From: Epiperipatus broadwayi | Lineage: Eukaryota > Onychophora > Udeonychophora > Euonychophora > Peripatidae | DNA: 64,000 bases | NCBI GenBank assembly: GCA_028023455.1 | Contig: JAQFVV010000022.1 | Span: 10,683,100 to 10,747,099 of the forward strand | Direction of reading: 5' to 3' | Shown: positions 40,001 through 55,000 of the stretch, piece after piece | Position numbering within the stretch: the first letter of the stretch is position 1 | Layout of the letters: each line of letters opens with the position of its first letter | Notes under the pieces: model-generated | Seen by the model: only the letters and a program-made list of their open reading frames with translations | Databases searched by the model: none | Told to the model about the DNA's origin: nothing | Program-made: the position numbers and the translations under genes

Positions 40001-43000
40001 TGTGGGTTAATTATATACTTACAATTGCTAAAAATAATCTTATGGATTATATTGTACTTGAGAGTCAAAATATAAAGAGTTAAAATTTCATGGGCAATTA
40101 ATTAGAGCTTCCATAAAAAATGTGTGGCTTTAAAGTTTATGGATTAAGATCTAAGAGTGATTAGTGAATTAGGAATGCAAAGAAGTTAGTCATTTACTGA
40201 CCACACATACCTTTATTATTGAATGTCTTTAATCAATCATTCTTTATTAACTTTTTATCAGATTGTTAGCTATATGCAGTGTGAAAGTTTTACAAACAAC
40301 TCTCTTTCATGATTTATATATTTCACAAAAATCAGCCTTTGTTCGTCAGATAAATCTTATAAACAATTCAACCAGTGAGTTTAGGACATCGATTTTTGAA
40401 CAATAATGAGAATGTATAATTTATCTTCTTTGGCTAGTTACCATGCAATGTCTGGGGCTGAAACTATATGGAATAGAAGTATGGATCTGTAATGAATATA
40501 TATAAATTGACAAATTCAATAAGTATTTGTAACTAATTAAACTTTCTAAATTTGGAATACACTCCTCATAGCATTTAACAAATCTTAAACTATCACCCAT
40601 TGTGAAATATATGTATTTTCATATATGTAATTTTCATCGCAAAGCAAGAAGTAGTTAGATATTTCAATAATCCTTGATTTTGACAATTTGCTCAGTGGTT
40701 GCTATCTCTTTAATACAATTTATTCTAATATTTACAGCTGTATTGTAATCTTAGTGATTTCTTAGGATTAGTAGAACATTTATGAGGCACCTTATAATGT
40801 TAGGATTCAAAGAAACATAGTATCTTGATGATAGGTCATTAAATCAACATTGACCTTTATGATCATATGTATAATATTTCATTTTGTTTTAAAGGATTCT
40901 TGAAAACATATTCATTCCTATGATTGCTAGTCATACTCTTCTTCTGTTATTATCAATCTCTTTAAGTATATTCACTTTCCTAATGAATGAGATTATTTTA
41001 TGATATGCCTAAAATAGAATAATTTTAAACTGGTCATTTTTTTTTTTTTTTTTGCTTGTTAGAAATTCTCAAAAGTCTTCATTAGCATGACTTTTCAAAA
41101 GCATCATATCCTTTTTAGTGAGTTTTTTCAGTATCCATCTTTCATATCCATAGAGAGTCATATTGAATAACTACAAGTTGAAGTTCGAACATCAGAAGCG
41201 ACATGGTGATCCATGGATCTGAGTTCCAGAGATTACTACTCTAAAAACTATGCTGTGCTTTATCATACTATCACAAATCTCTTGATTACTGTACCCTTTG
41301 TGTTGATAAAATTATCCCAGAAAGCAAAAACTGACAACTACTTATGCTTCTTCATTATTAATCTTTAAGTCAGCTTCTGAAACTGTTATAATAATCATTG
41401 ACATCTTCATATTATCCCATCTTTTTATACTGATGAATTTTCCCAATATATTTATATCTGCATAAACTATTGATTACTGAAACATAGTTGAAATACATTT
41501 ATATAGATCAAAGCATGATAATGTAATTCATTATATCTGAATACAAAACTCCAAGACGGAAAATGAAATATATATGATATAGCTATAATTTCTCTATTCA
41601 ACAATCCATATTTATTTTCTCTAAATGTGTGAATCTTGATTAAAAGTATTTAAAAACTTTGAATTATATCACAAGATGTAATGAAAAAGCATGAAGTACA
41701 AAGCAATGTCAGGATTTCATGCTGTAGTATTAAGATATCTCACCACCAAAGCCTTTAGCTGGGTTTGAATTCAGACTTTAGCACCTGATATGATCAAGCT
41801 TAAGATTTTTTTTAAGTTAGGCAGCCTATAATCTAATATTGAACAATAAATGGACATCTAACTATTCTTAGCTAAAAATAAAACTAGGAGGGTAAACGCT
41901 TAAACTCTCATCAACTAGAATTTGAAAGCCCTGCCAAGTATTGCTTTTTTTTTTTTTTTACTGTTCTTCTATAGAAGACTGGTAGAAAAACTGTGTTCTG
42001 AAATGAATTATGTAAAGAATATATCGAGATTAAAACAAACAACATGCAAATGACATCATTACATGTTAAAATTGAAAAATTCAAATTGTACATTTAATAC
42101 ATTTTACTCCATATAATTTTTATTAATTTTTTTTTTTTAGATGAACATGGATTTCCAGTTCACCGAAAGAAGAAACAAGTTAGGCCACCACCAAAACAAC
42201 CTGTTCTTAATTGGGCTGATCTTTTACCTCCTCCTCCTGAGCATCCCCCACCAAGCGACATTGGATCACCTCCTGACACTCCGCCTCGCAGCCCTGTCAC
42301 TCGAGGATTTAAACAAATGCCATGCAGGAGCCCTGCTTCCCCTGCCACATCTCGACACTACGAGCCCACTCAAGACAAAATTATGTATCCTAGCCGCAAC
42401 TTTCAATACGGTTATGCAGATAACAAACGTTGTCAAAGTCCGAGGTCCATCTATTCACAAATAACAGCCAATGATAATGATAGAGTACCTACTCCTCCTA
42501 TTCGAGGATGTGGTTATAAAATGGTGACAATCGGGGACCATTCTGCCATGATACCAATGGATTTAGGTATAGATAGGGGACCAACACCTCCTGCACGCAC
42601 ATTTAGTTCTTCGCCACCTTCACCTTCCGGTCCACTTATGGATCGGGCAATACAGTCATCATTACCCAGTCTCATCAGTGAACCACACCCATTACCAGCT
42701 CGGCTAGAGGTGACTGCCAATGGGCCCCAACTTAGTATAGATTTACCTGATGCATATCGAAATGGTGTCGATTCACCCACCTCAGAGGGACTCCCGGGAT
42801 ATAGTGATGTGGAGCGCGTTCTCCGGAAAGGAGCTCGAACCCCGGAATCAAGTATAGGAGATTTTGAAGGCAGCGTTACAGGTAAAAATAAGACTTTTTT
42901 AATGTTTATATATCATATGTACATTTAATTTATATATATATTACAATATCCTATATCATAATTATTGCAATTTAATATAGATAAATAATAATGCATTCAA

Positions 43001-46000
43001 TGGGGGCTAGTTCATAAGCTTTGTGATGCTGCATCCCTCCCTTTCCCCAAAATATGAAAATTAATTATTAAATTTGTGCTAGAAAATATCAGTAATATAA
43101 CTATCATTTAATATTTTGCATAATTATAATGTAAGTACAATTAATTACATCGTTTTAAAAAAATTTATTTTAAGCGATGCTTGAGATTCTATTCAAAGAT
43201 GTTATTAATTATAGCAATATCAGAAACAACATATCCATATGCTATTACAATCTCAACATGTAGTCAAGGCAACCTCCTTAGGTTGCCTTGACTATAGGTT
43301 GAGATTGTGATAACTTAATGGTTGATTGTTATCATCTACATTTGTACACTTATTAAAGCTTTGAGTAATTGGCTTTATTGTCTTCAGAAACAACACATTC
43401 AGCGAATTGCAGTAAGTTCCACCAAGATTTGTTTGTTCTTATCAATGTGCGAAACTAGTGCTATTTTAGCTGCTCACTTTGCCAGCATCAATAGTTATTT
43501 GATGTAGTACTCTTCAGAGTGAATATATTTTTGTTTTCACTTAGAATGAGTAATAAAATATGCTGGTTTTTTTTTTAGTTAGCATTTATACATTTACATA
43601 AATATTTATTACAGAAAAATATAATAAAACAAATATTATTGTAAATATTTATCATAATATGTGTTAACCTTAAATATATAAAAAATTACATTTTTTCCAA
43701 TTGACATTATATAAAAAATTGATAAAGTAATGGTTAGTTTATTCCAGATATTATTTTCAAATAGCAGTTAGTAAAAACAAAAAAATACATTAGGTCTTGC
43801 TATATCCCAAAGGTATTATTATCATGGCGAATTTAAATAAACTCAATATAATTTGAAGTAACAAAACAAATTTATTTAATGTCAAATAACAGAATAGAAA
43901 AAGGAATAAAGACTAAATAACAATCTAAGTTTATAAATAAGCTTCTGCTTGTGTAAGTCATTTTCTCACACACAATAGATAATTATAACCCATTGCATTG
44001 CATCTTAAATGAAGAAAGTTTTTCATTCATCCATTCAGATATAATAGAATTATTTATACATATGTTGTGCATAACAATTCTAATCTTTGGCAATTATCAT
44101 ATCTACAGTATGCGAACCATACTTGCAATTATCATGCTTCTACACACACAAACGAATAATCCCAACTAGAGTTTTTTATAAGAGTCTATTTTTATATAGT
44201 TATTTCTTATTAGCATAATTGATGTTTATTGTACATTTAAATGTATGATTGGCATATGTAGATTTTTTAAACTAGCATAATAATAACAAGATATTTTATT
44301 CATAGCCTACACATGTTTTCGTTGTTAAATAATAAACTTTATTTACATTCGTGTATATACTGTACATACACACGTACTCCAGATATTTTAATGATTGGTA
44401 TGGAATAATAAAATAGTTTTGTGGTTGTGAAATTAGAAATGCTCTGTTTTATGTCTTGGCTTACATTTTGGTGGCAATATTGTAATAAAGTATCTCTGCT
44501 TAAAAATTTTGAAGGTCTTCACTGATTGCATTGCTTAATATTGTTTGATGCTACCCAGTACCTACCTAATCATATGTGTATTATTATCTATTGCACAAAC
44601 AAACATTTTGATGATATACATCATGTCTCAAATCTGTAATAAAATTCTTTTGTACATCTTTAGTAAAAGCTGTAATCATTCTTTTTGTTCTATTACAGAG
44701 CCACCTATTGTAAGTTTGAATAATCAGTGAATATTAAATGATAATTTCATATCCAAATCCTCAGTAACTATTGTAATGCTACTAACCAGTACTCGTTAAT
44801 TACTCAAGCCCATGATAGATGGTTCTGCAATAGATTGGATTCATGCAGATGTTAACAGTTAAATGAGTGATTGGGAAAATGTTTTCAAGAAAATAACTAC
44901 TTGTGCTGATTTTTTTATTTAATTCTACGTCATTGTTTATTACTTAAACTGATTGTTTCTATTGATCCTATTCATGAATCAATTTTAAAAAGACAGAATA
45001 TTCAAATTACACCATTATCACAGCTTTGAGCATAAAAAATTGTAAAACGCACAAAGCTTTTTTCTTGTGAAATCATTATTTTGTAGCATGATAATATCTC
45101 TGATGGTAAAATGACTTATTAAATATCATTTCACTCTCTTTTTCTAAAATTGTCCTGTTAAATTTAGCACAGAAGGGGCAGATTTGGATGTTAAAGATTC
45201 CAGATTGATCACAATTGAGTAATATTTTTTTAAATAATTTGCCTGGGTCAGATGAATGGAACTGTTGCACTCAACTGCTGCCATACTGGGAAACTCGAGC
45301 ATCACACAACTGCCCAAACATTGTATGGAAAAAAGTTAATTTTGTTTTAATGATCTTGATTGAGTGAATTAGTTATTCATTATTATAGTGAAAAAGAAGT
45401 TTATATATGAATTAGAAAATATTTATTTAGAAGAGAAAAATATATAAAAAGATGTAAAGCAGGATAGTATTTTTATTCAAATTAAATTAAAAATATGTTC
45501 GTATACAATTGCATATGGATTTTGAAAGTTATTTGAACTGTATGATTTCAAGTTTATTTATTATTTTTTATAATTCAATTATTGGTAATTTTCTTTTTTT
45601 CTGAGCCAACGTAATTTCTGGTAAACTGAAAGTACACACAGAAAAGATAGCTTTTTAAAATAATATTTAGCTTTATTACTGCCTAGCATGCTTTCAGTAT
45701 ATTTTTACTATAACATATTCATGGCATATAGTGGTGTGATTAAATGATTTTTTGTTTAATGAATCTATATTCATATATACCAGAACCAACGGCATAGCTA
45801 AAATTTTTGGGTCCCTATACAAAATTTCAACAAAAGTTCTTTTTAATGTTTATAAGATATATTTGATACTTTTTTTTTTTTGAATATATATGGGAAACAA
45901 ATAAGTTTGTATGCATTCCCTTGGTTTGCTTTAAGATAGCCATGCAATGTTCAAAATCAAGTCTTTATAAAAACAAAAACTTGCTCTTGTAGTGGGAACG

Positions 46001-49000
46001 TCATATGTTATTATTCAGCTCTGTTTAAAATATATATATACATTAATAGAATACACCCAATTGTCACAGTTCAGCTATGTTTCCCTATATTTAAAAATCC
46101 TAGTCTTTATATAAAGTGCGTGAGTCAGACTTGAATTTTTAAACTCAGGAATCACAATTGAAACTGTAGCAGTTGGTTGTATTCTATTACTATATAAGTT
46201 TCATCTAGCTTTAGTCATTCTTTAATTTATTTATATACACACACACACATTTTATTTGGTCTGTGGCGTTTGGTGCATTGGTAGATTCTGGAGATGGATT
46301 GTATTTCCAGCTATCATTTTTCATGTTTGAACTTATTATGAACTCATGAACAATGAATATTCGATTATTGATTTTATACCTTATTTAAGTTGAAATCAAA
46401 ATTTGCCTTACTTTAGTTATTAATTTACTTCAACTTTAATATATATATATATATATTAGTTGTACTTAAATACTTGTAATTATATGAAGGACTGTTTCCA
46501 TAATCTAGAATTAATAAGTTTTTAGAAAAATTCAAACTTTATTTAAAATTTTTTATACATTAGAAGCAGCATATAGGTTTATAAATATAAAAACTTTTTT
46601 CAAGTGGCAGTATTTTTCTCTTGTTGATATAATCAGTGATAGTACTATCAAATCTGAAATCTTTATAAATAATGAATTTAAGGGGACACTCTAACCAATT
46701 AAGCTATTCTGTCAAAGACTAATTGGTTAGAGCATCATCTTAAATTCAGTATTCCTGAATCTAAAAGTTCCAGGTTCAATTCCCATATTACTGGTCGTAT
46801 CAACAACACCTGAAGATAAGAGAAAAATAATATCACTCAAAATATTGTTATATTTATTAATTTGTGCACTAATTTTAACAGTTGAAGAAAAGTTTAAATA
46901 AAGCTAGAATTTTTCTAAAGAGATTTAACAATTGATTATAAATGGTGGACATTGTCCATCATCACCAACTTTCTGACAAACAGTATGCTCTCAAATCAAG
47001 ATGCTTTTGATTGATCTATATAAATAAGAATTTACGTTAAAGATAAGACAGCTGCTCTTATTTTATAAAGTTCCTATCTTGTATTTAGGTTTGAGAGGTC
47101 CCTCTATAGTCAAAAACTACATTGTTTGATTATTATACAAACCTTTAAAGCCTATTTCTAATTATATTCATTTAAGAATATTTCCATTTAAAATGGCTGA
47201 TATTTGGCAATAATGAAAACATTCTTAAAGCAAAATGCACTGTTTAAAATGTTAATTTTTTTTTTTTTTGGGGGGGGGGGGTTAGTGTTGTTCATTTGTA
47301 GTGAAATAATATTAATAATAAATAGAGAGAGGGGGGAAGATGTAATTTTTGGTTGAATGCATTAGAAAAGAGAAGGTATGGATTGAAAGAAGAGATGTTT
47401 TTTAGAGAGGAAAGAAGAACTTATTTTTCTAAAATTAAATAATCTTCTTACTGAAGAGATAAATATGTAATGAGAGTAAAATAAGAATGTTGTCTATCTG
47501 TCTTGTTTTATTTAACATGTATTTAGATCATTTGTGGTTGGTGTTTTAATAAGTATAAAATCAACCATGAAGGTTGAACACAGTGCCATAGCTAAGATTG
47601 TTTGGTCCTTACACAAAATATCAAAAAATACCTTTTTAATCATTACTACATCGGCTACAAATAAATTGTTAAATTATAAACTATTTTTTATTACTATCCT
47701 TTAATTTAATGATTGACAGTCAAAGTGTCCATACACGTTGCTTTTGTTTACTTCACAATAGTTACACCATAGATTGGAAGTTTTATTGCATTACATTGTC
47801 TGATAATATGGCAGTATAATGAGGATAAACTTGAAATGCTTGATAGGGTCAACGATTTTCTTTTATAATTAATATAGAAATTTAATATAACATTAAGGGA
47901 AATAGGCTGTAGTAATGCCTAAGGCAAGAAAAAACAGCAAGTTTAAGGAGTAAAGAATTTGAATGAAGAATGTTCTGTTTATTATTTATAACATATATTT
48001 TAATATTTTGAACAGTGGCATAGCTGTCTTGAAGCCAACCAAAGGAATGTATGTAAGTTATTTTGTTTTCCATATATATTATGCACTGAAAATATAGTAA
48101 TGGGAAGAAAATGTTAAAAATGAACAATGAGAAGGAAATATTAAGAGTACGTAGTGGATAGGAAAGTAAGAGTAACTTCAGGTATTTAAATATTTGAGTA
48201 ATTGTTTGACTGATGATAGGCATGAAAGACAAATTAGAGTGAGAATTGCAATCACCAAACGGACTTTTAATAAAGATAGAAGTTATTTTATTGCCCATTG
48301 AAATTAAATCTAAGGAGCAGAGCTTGTTGAAAATTTTGTTTGGATTTCAATTTTAAATGAGTTTGCAAAATGGACCAATGAGCAAGCAAGATTAGTATTA
48401 AAAAACTGTTGAAAAGATTAAGTAGGAGTCAGAGAAATTATGGAAAGAAATGCTGGAAGTTACTGCACAATATGAATGAAAGAGGTAAGTAAAGAAAGAA
48501 GTTGATCCTAAGGATGGAAATACTTAACAAAGATTTGAGTAGTAGTACAAAAGATACAAACTTTGAGGGTATATTTTTTAGGTGGTTAACTAATGATGAT
48601 AACCTATTTAACGTTTTTCATTATTAAAGAAAGTACTGTTATTTAAATTAAAAGAACTTTTTTGCTTTATTCATGTTATTAATTGCTTGTAAAAAAAGTA
48701 AAGAAAAAAAAGATTATAATTCAAAATGTAAATCTTAGTTAATCAAGCTGCCACTTGGTGGTGCTAGTTGGTAGGTGATGGAATTTTGGAAGAAAATTCG
48801 TTTTTGCTGCTAATATTTTGTTTGTAGTGAAGAGAAAATACAGTATATTAATACTCTTTTAGTAGATGTACAGAGTTTGGGAGAGGAAAAGATGTTAAGT
48901 TTACTAAAATTAATCAAAAACATTATTGTTAAATTATGAGAGAAAGATAAATAAGTAGATGCTGGAAGTTTGAATATAAAAACTATAGATAAATTAAGTG

Positions 49001-52000
49001 AAATTTTATAAGGAGTGTTGAAAAAAAAAATTAAGAAATATATAATTATGAGATGTACACTATTTGCTTATGAAAAATTTTATAAAAGTGATTGGAACAC
49101 CAATCTAAACATATGGATATGAAATATTACATTTGCAAAAAGTAATATAGGAACAGATTCTAAAAGAATTTGGGTGATATGCACTTAGGGAAAATATGCG
49201 AATGAAACAGGAGGCTTTTGCATATAGGGAGTTTATCAAAAGTTTGAACACTGGAAGGACTGAGCTGCAATTCATAGATCTTGAGTTCAGTCTGCTACTC
49301 TAATAATAAACAGCCAATCAAAACTGAGTTTGTCCATTCTAACTCCACCTTAAATCATTCAGAGCAATGCTATGAATGAAAATAGATTTTTTTAAATTAA
49401 ATATTTTGGAAGAGAAAGCGGGGGGGGGGGTTAAATATGTAGAAAAATTTGGAATAAAAGAATAAATAGAACCATTATCAGTAAAGAAGGAAAAATTTGG
49501 AAGGGAAATGGAAAGTGGATGAATATGTTATAGTTATATGAAAGCAAAAAATATAACATGACTAAAGAAATATATATATAATAGGTGGAGAATTATATAT
49601 AGTGATTGGAAAAGTAATTAGTTATTTAAGGTTACATGGATTGCCTAAAGATGTTTTAAAATGTAAAACATAATTTATGAAATGTATGTTGTCAGGGAAC
49701 TCTGGAGAAATGTTTGATATTTGGTTATTGAAAGAATTTGAATGATTTATTGACATATGCACTTGGATTAGAGATGGAAAAAATGCACAATATAAGTCAT
49801 GAAATTTGTCTTGGAAAGGTGAAGGCAGAAAAAGAATAAACATTATTAAATCAATAATTGAATGGTTTATTTGTTGAAGTTTATAAAAAGTTTGAGCTTC
49901 AAAAGTGATAAGGCTGAGTCACCATCTATAGACTTTGGGTCCCTGAATCAGCCAGTTTACCATAATGCTAAACTATGCAAGGTGTAACTTTACTGATTTG
50001 ATTTGATTTGTTAATGAAGAAATTATTCTAAATTAAATAGAGCTAATTATTGCACATTATAGCAAAACAAAAAATGATTCACCCTTCGGATTCAACTTAT
50101 TGGAAATTAACAATTGCTGAAGACATAAGTTCAAATTGCATATGGTGAAAGATGAATAAAATATTAAAATAAGGTTAATAGTAAATTCTTATATGAATAT
50201 TTTACTTCTTTCTATGGATTATAAATCTTCAACAAATTTTCTTTATACAATTCAGTCTAATCTCATAAATGACTATTCAAGTGTTTGAATTCCATCAGTC
50301 TAGAGCCTTTCTCACAATATTTTCTAAAGAAGTTACTTGCCAAACAATTTTTTTAAAAGTATTCCATTACACCATTTAATATCAAGGCTAATGGCATTTC
50401 AGATGAAAAAATGAATCCCATATCATTTGCATCCAAACTCTTAAATAGACCATGAAATCAGATCATATAACTAACAAATCAGCTGAGATGTTATTGAAAT
50501 TTCAGTACAGTCAGACTTTATTTAATTTTTACAAGGCAGAGATAATTTCTACTATTTAAATAATCTTACAAATAATTACTTTAATATGTATTATATAATA
50601 AACCAATTACATAAATAAATTTCTCACCAACCAGTTTTTTAAAAGTATTCGGCCAAACTATCTAGTATTAAGGCTAATTACATTCTGATGACAAAATGAA
50701 TAAAAAAATTTCATCTGTATTAAGTTTTAAAATTTGCCATAATTGTTAACATTTTTTGTGTATGTTTATTTAAGAGTTCAGATGTAGATGAAAAAATTTT
50801 TATCTGAATGTAATTCACCTTGATACAAAATGATATGGCTAGGATATTTTGAAAATATTAATTGGTCAATAATTTGTTTATGTAGTTTCCAGTTTGGTGA
50901 TAACATTCAATTTATTATTATTTTAATATATATATATGTGCACCTTATATACTTATATACTTGGATTTTTTAATAATTAATGCTGAATTAAAATATGAAT
51001 GTAATAACTAAGCAACAAATTAAAAAAAAACATTTAGCTAAAACATTTGAATTTATTATACAATACTTTTAAATAATATTCATTAAGGCTGTAGCCTCAA
51101 GCACATGCATATAAAAGGTGATAGTAGGGACCTCTACAGGTCTTAAAACCACAAGCTCCAATGAGTAAGCTTGTGGTTTTAAGACCTGTAGAGGTCCCTA
51201 CTATCGCATTTTATATGCATGTGCTTGAGGCTACAGCCTTAATGAATATTATTTACGTAATCAATGTGTGTTTAAATAAATTTATAATTAATACTTTTAA
51301 ATGTAAAATAGAAAAAATAGAATATATGTTATTGAATAGTAGTAACTTAAAAAAAAAACCATAATGAAATTCTATAATCCGTATTATTATTAGTTGCCAT
51401 TAAGTCAGCATGGATCTCTGATGATGATACTTATAGCACTTTTCCACAAGGATCAGGGTATTTAGGAATCCTTAAAGGATTTGTAATAAAATAATTGAAT
51501 GGTTTGCTTAATAGTTCTTCATTGTATGCTGGAAGTAACAAGATTGAACTGTGATTCATGGATTTTTGAGCTCTAGAACCTGCTTCTGCTGCTACACTAA
51601 ACTAAGTGGGCAAGAGATTACCTTATTGATAATCAATCTCTTTTTGCAACACCAATTTTTCTGAATTGTATATATCCTTTTTAATTAATTAGATCATATA
51701 ATATGGCAAAAAAGATCAATTTTAACCTACTGATCGATGCTCCAAACAAGAGTTCAAATCTAATTCAATAAGTATTGACTTCATTTTTTTTTGATGATCA
51801 TTAGATTTTTCCAGCACCACAACACAAAGCATGATCCTTTTTTTGTCATTCTTTATTGCTTTTCAATTTTTACATTCATAAAGTTAGGGCAAAACTTAAA
51901 CAATTCTGAAGATATGTCTGTACATCTATAAATTTTTTTCAGGTTTATCATTGCAATTCTACTGAGAGTCAATTTGTGGTGAATCTCTTAATTTTCCAGA

Positions 52001-55000
52001 CTTTAATGATTTTTTTTTAAAATTGGATATAATCACAATGTGTTTAATATTATTCTTAATTTTCTTCTTTTACTTTCTTTGCATTTCTTCATATATATTT
52101 GTTAGAAGAATTTCAGATTGCTCTGATGAAGACTGCAGGGCAGTCGAAAATGTCAGGAAAATAAAGGAATCATTAAAAAAAGTTTTTTGCATTAAAGTGT
52201 ATAAATATATGTGTTTAATATTAATTATATTTAATATTTCTCTTATGTTTTTGATAAATGATTTCATCATTTTGCTGAAAAATATTACTGTTAAAAATTA
52301 TTTTACTTAGTTTTTATTAAATCTAAAAATATGAGAATTAATATAAATGATACTCAAAGTTAGATCACATATTTAAATGTAATAGCTGTGAAATTTACTC
52401 AAGAGACTGCACTAATGGTGATTTTTTCATAGATGCATTCAATAAAGAGCTCTTAAAAAAATATTAAAATGAAAATATTAAAGGAATTTTAATAAAAATA
52501 GTTAATTTTTTAAAAAGAGTGAAAACAGAAGTTGTTGATAAACTATATATATATAATAATATAACTACTGTTATAGAAACTACTCAGGATTGTTTACACT
52601 ATTTGATCCATTACATTAGAAGCTAATAATGATACTGGGAAGTTAAAGCTTAAGATTGTTATGGTCAATGATGAAGGATAATGTAAATGGATTGATCAAA
52701 TTTTGATTATCTATTTTCAAAACATCAAATACTCCTCATCAGAAGTTTAGTTCTTGTTATCTTTTCAAATCCACTAACTTATACAGATTATTTGTATAAT
52801 TGAAATTATTATGGTTTGTTTAAAATGAACAATAATAGAATATTTTGATTTGGAAATTCCTAAAATAATAACAATTCTCATCTTACAGTAGTACCACCCT
52901 GTTCAAACCATATTAATCAATGGATTCAAGGAGGTTTGTACGTCAAAATTCCTACCTAATGCCTACTCATTCAATATCCCCAGACTACTTTCTAGCTTGT
53001 GGCTTCCATCACTGGAGAATCTTGGACCTGAGAGCACCGCACTTAGATCTATGGATCTAGTGCAATCCTCCTGCAGCCATCTTTTATCTTTTTAGTTATC
53101 TATAAAGCTATGAATCCAAAATGAAAACACGGCTTCAATACAAGCTAAATCACTTGTATAATCATACAGATAATTCTAGTTCAGTATCTATCTATTTTAG
53201 TGTCTTTATTTTTTTAATAACTATAGTCATCAATATCCTTTATTCAGGATTGGTATTAAGCTACTAAAATAGTACATGATCACCATTTTTTATGCTTACA
53301 CAATCTGTTAAAATAGTTGCCACTCTCTCCATACAGTAGTGCCATCATATGATGTTTTTGGGAATTCCTCATAATGTGCAAACATTTAGAGAGAGCAAGA
53401 AAATTAAAGATTCAAGTTAATAAATATATATTTTATGCAAAAACTATCACAAGCTCCTTTGGGGGGGGGGGGTCATTCTTGGAAAATTTGGATAAAATTA
53501 TACTGAGAATTGGTGATCGTTCTTTGACTTTCAGCCATATAAAAATTCAATATATAAATTTGGATAAAATTATATTGAGAATTGGTGATCGTTCTTTGAC
53601 TTTCAGCCATATGAAAATTCAATATATAAATTCTAAGAATGATCAATATGAATATCAGGATGCATTGTGTACAGTAAACAAATTAAATCATTCTACTATA
53701 CAATCTATCCTAGTAAGAATGAATATTAATTACTCTGTTCTAGAATTATTCTCAATTCAAAACTCAATTCACTGTTTTTGCTCCTCTAGCATTACATGAT
53801 CTTCTGATCAAAATACATTTCGATTAAGATTATATTAATGCTGATTTTAAAGATATAATAATTCAAGGTAGAATATTCAAGTTAATCTATATTAGAAAAG
53901 TTTCTTCAAATGTCATTAACTTTTTAATTGGATCAAAACTATGAATACTTACGATAGTTCTATTATAAGCTTGGGTAATTCACGACTTTGATCTATATTC
54001 CATTTAGATTTTCTAGTAAATTTGTTTTATAAATATTACTCAGGACCATGAATATCTATTTCAGATTTATTCAGGTATAATTTTTTGAATAAATTCTCAG
54101 AAAAGTAAAAGAAATCTCAGTTTAGTTAACTGATTGGAACTTTTGTATATAACATGCCAATTAAGAATTCCGTTCTAGCAAAATTATTTTGTTAAAAATT
54201 CAGTATAAAATTCATCATCATCTACTTATACATAACCATGATCTATTAATTGTTTTAAATGCTAATTTGATTAAAAGAAATTCTATTTGAGTTTTGGTAC
54301 TGCACTTCTATGATAATGTTTGTAATTACAAGGTAGATCCATTGCTTAATAATTTTTATTAGTCATTCATTATCCACCAATTAAACTGTAGTAATTCGAT
54401 ATATATATACTGAACAATGATAAAGATAAATGTAAGAGATTGTGGTCTGGGCTAAGTGATGAGTGCTGGTTCAGCACAAAATGAGCATCTTGGGGATCAT
54501 AAATCTTTTTCACATGTCTTTGATCATATGTTTATGCTTACATCCCTCCGCAACTTGTTAAAAATCAGATAGAAATGAGTCCCTACCTTGCGCGAGAGTG
54601 GTGCAGTGAAAATTACATTACAATAATATTAGACCTGTAGATTTTTTTTAGCAGTGAATCTATTTGTAGGTCATTTACAATTAAAAGTTTACAAACATTT
54701 CTCCCACTGAGTAGAAAAGATCACCATGACATGAAAAATACAGATATTTATAATCTATTTTTGTTCTTGTAGGTTCCATGCTGGCATCTTGGGCTAGTGT
54801 AACGGACAATAGCAACAGTTCGTGTACAAGTGCGCGGTCTAGTGGAGCTAGTTCATCTGACGGATCCTTCTTCACAGAGGCAGATTTTGCCAGTGCAGTA
54901 GCAAGAGCAGCAGAAAGTGCCGGATTAAGTGTTGTGGGATCAGTTGTGTCAGATCCAAGTGTAGGTAAGTCACATCTTTTCGATTAACATATGCTATAAA

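Larger units (their letters stand above)
36086..42140 (+). other. Robo intron, 6.1 kb
   Basis: It is dominated by the RTE-like LINE at 36356-38690. A palindromic element lies at 39780-39957 and a family G copy at 41160-41265. 38700-39770, 39960-41150 and 41270-42120 hold nothing recognised. Confidence 0.7.
42882..54772 (+). other. Robo intron, 11.9 kb
   Basis: It holds repeat family 3 and G copies, a SINE K copy, a LINE remnant (47930-48520), a near-perfect hairpin (51070-51255), a hammerhead-like core (52118-52160), foldback family 1 fragments and a 72 bp tandem repeat. 43310-44690, 44850-46250, 46840-47260, 48530-49240, 50000-51060, 51640-52100, 52180-52880 and 53810-54770 show nothing recognised. 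The minus frame 47882-48298 is a shadow of LINE sequence. Confidence 0.7.

Noticed and set aside
47882-48298. 138-codon open frame on minus
   Set aside because: It lies antisense to a LINE remnant recognisable on plus ([12 protein letters not shown]…); composition is low-complexity and no domain is seen.
52023-52310. 95-codon open frame with [13 protein letters not shown]
   Set aside because: The apparent Cys-rich part is the translation of the hammerhead-like motif, and the rest is AT-rich hydrophobic sequence; borders and phase do not fit a Robo exon.
53374-53799. 141-codon open frame
   Set aside because: Its length is helped by a tandem duplication; no start context, homologue or splice logic was found.
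53374-54400. Mitochondrial DNA insert
   Set aside because: Considered because of extreme AT content and open frames; no mitochondrial protein was recognised in any frame.
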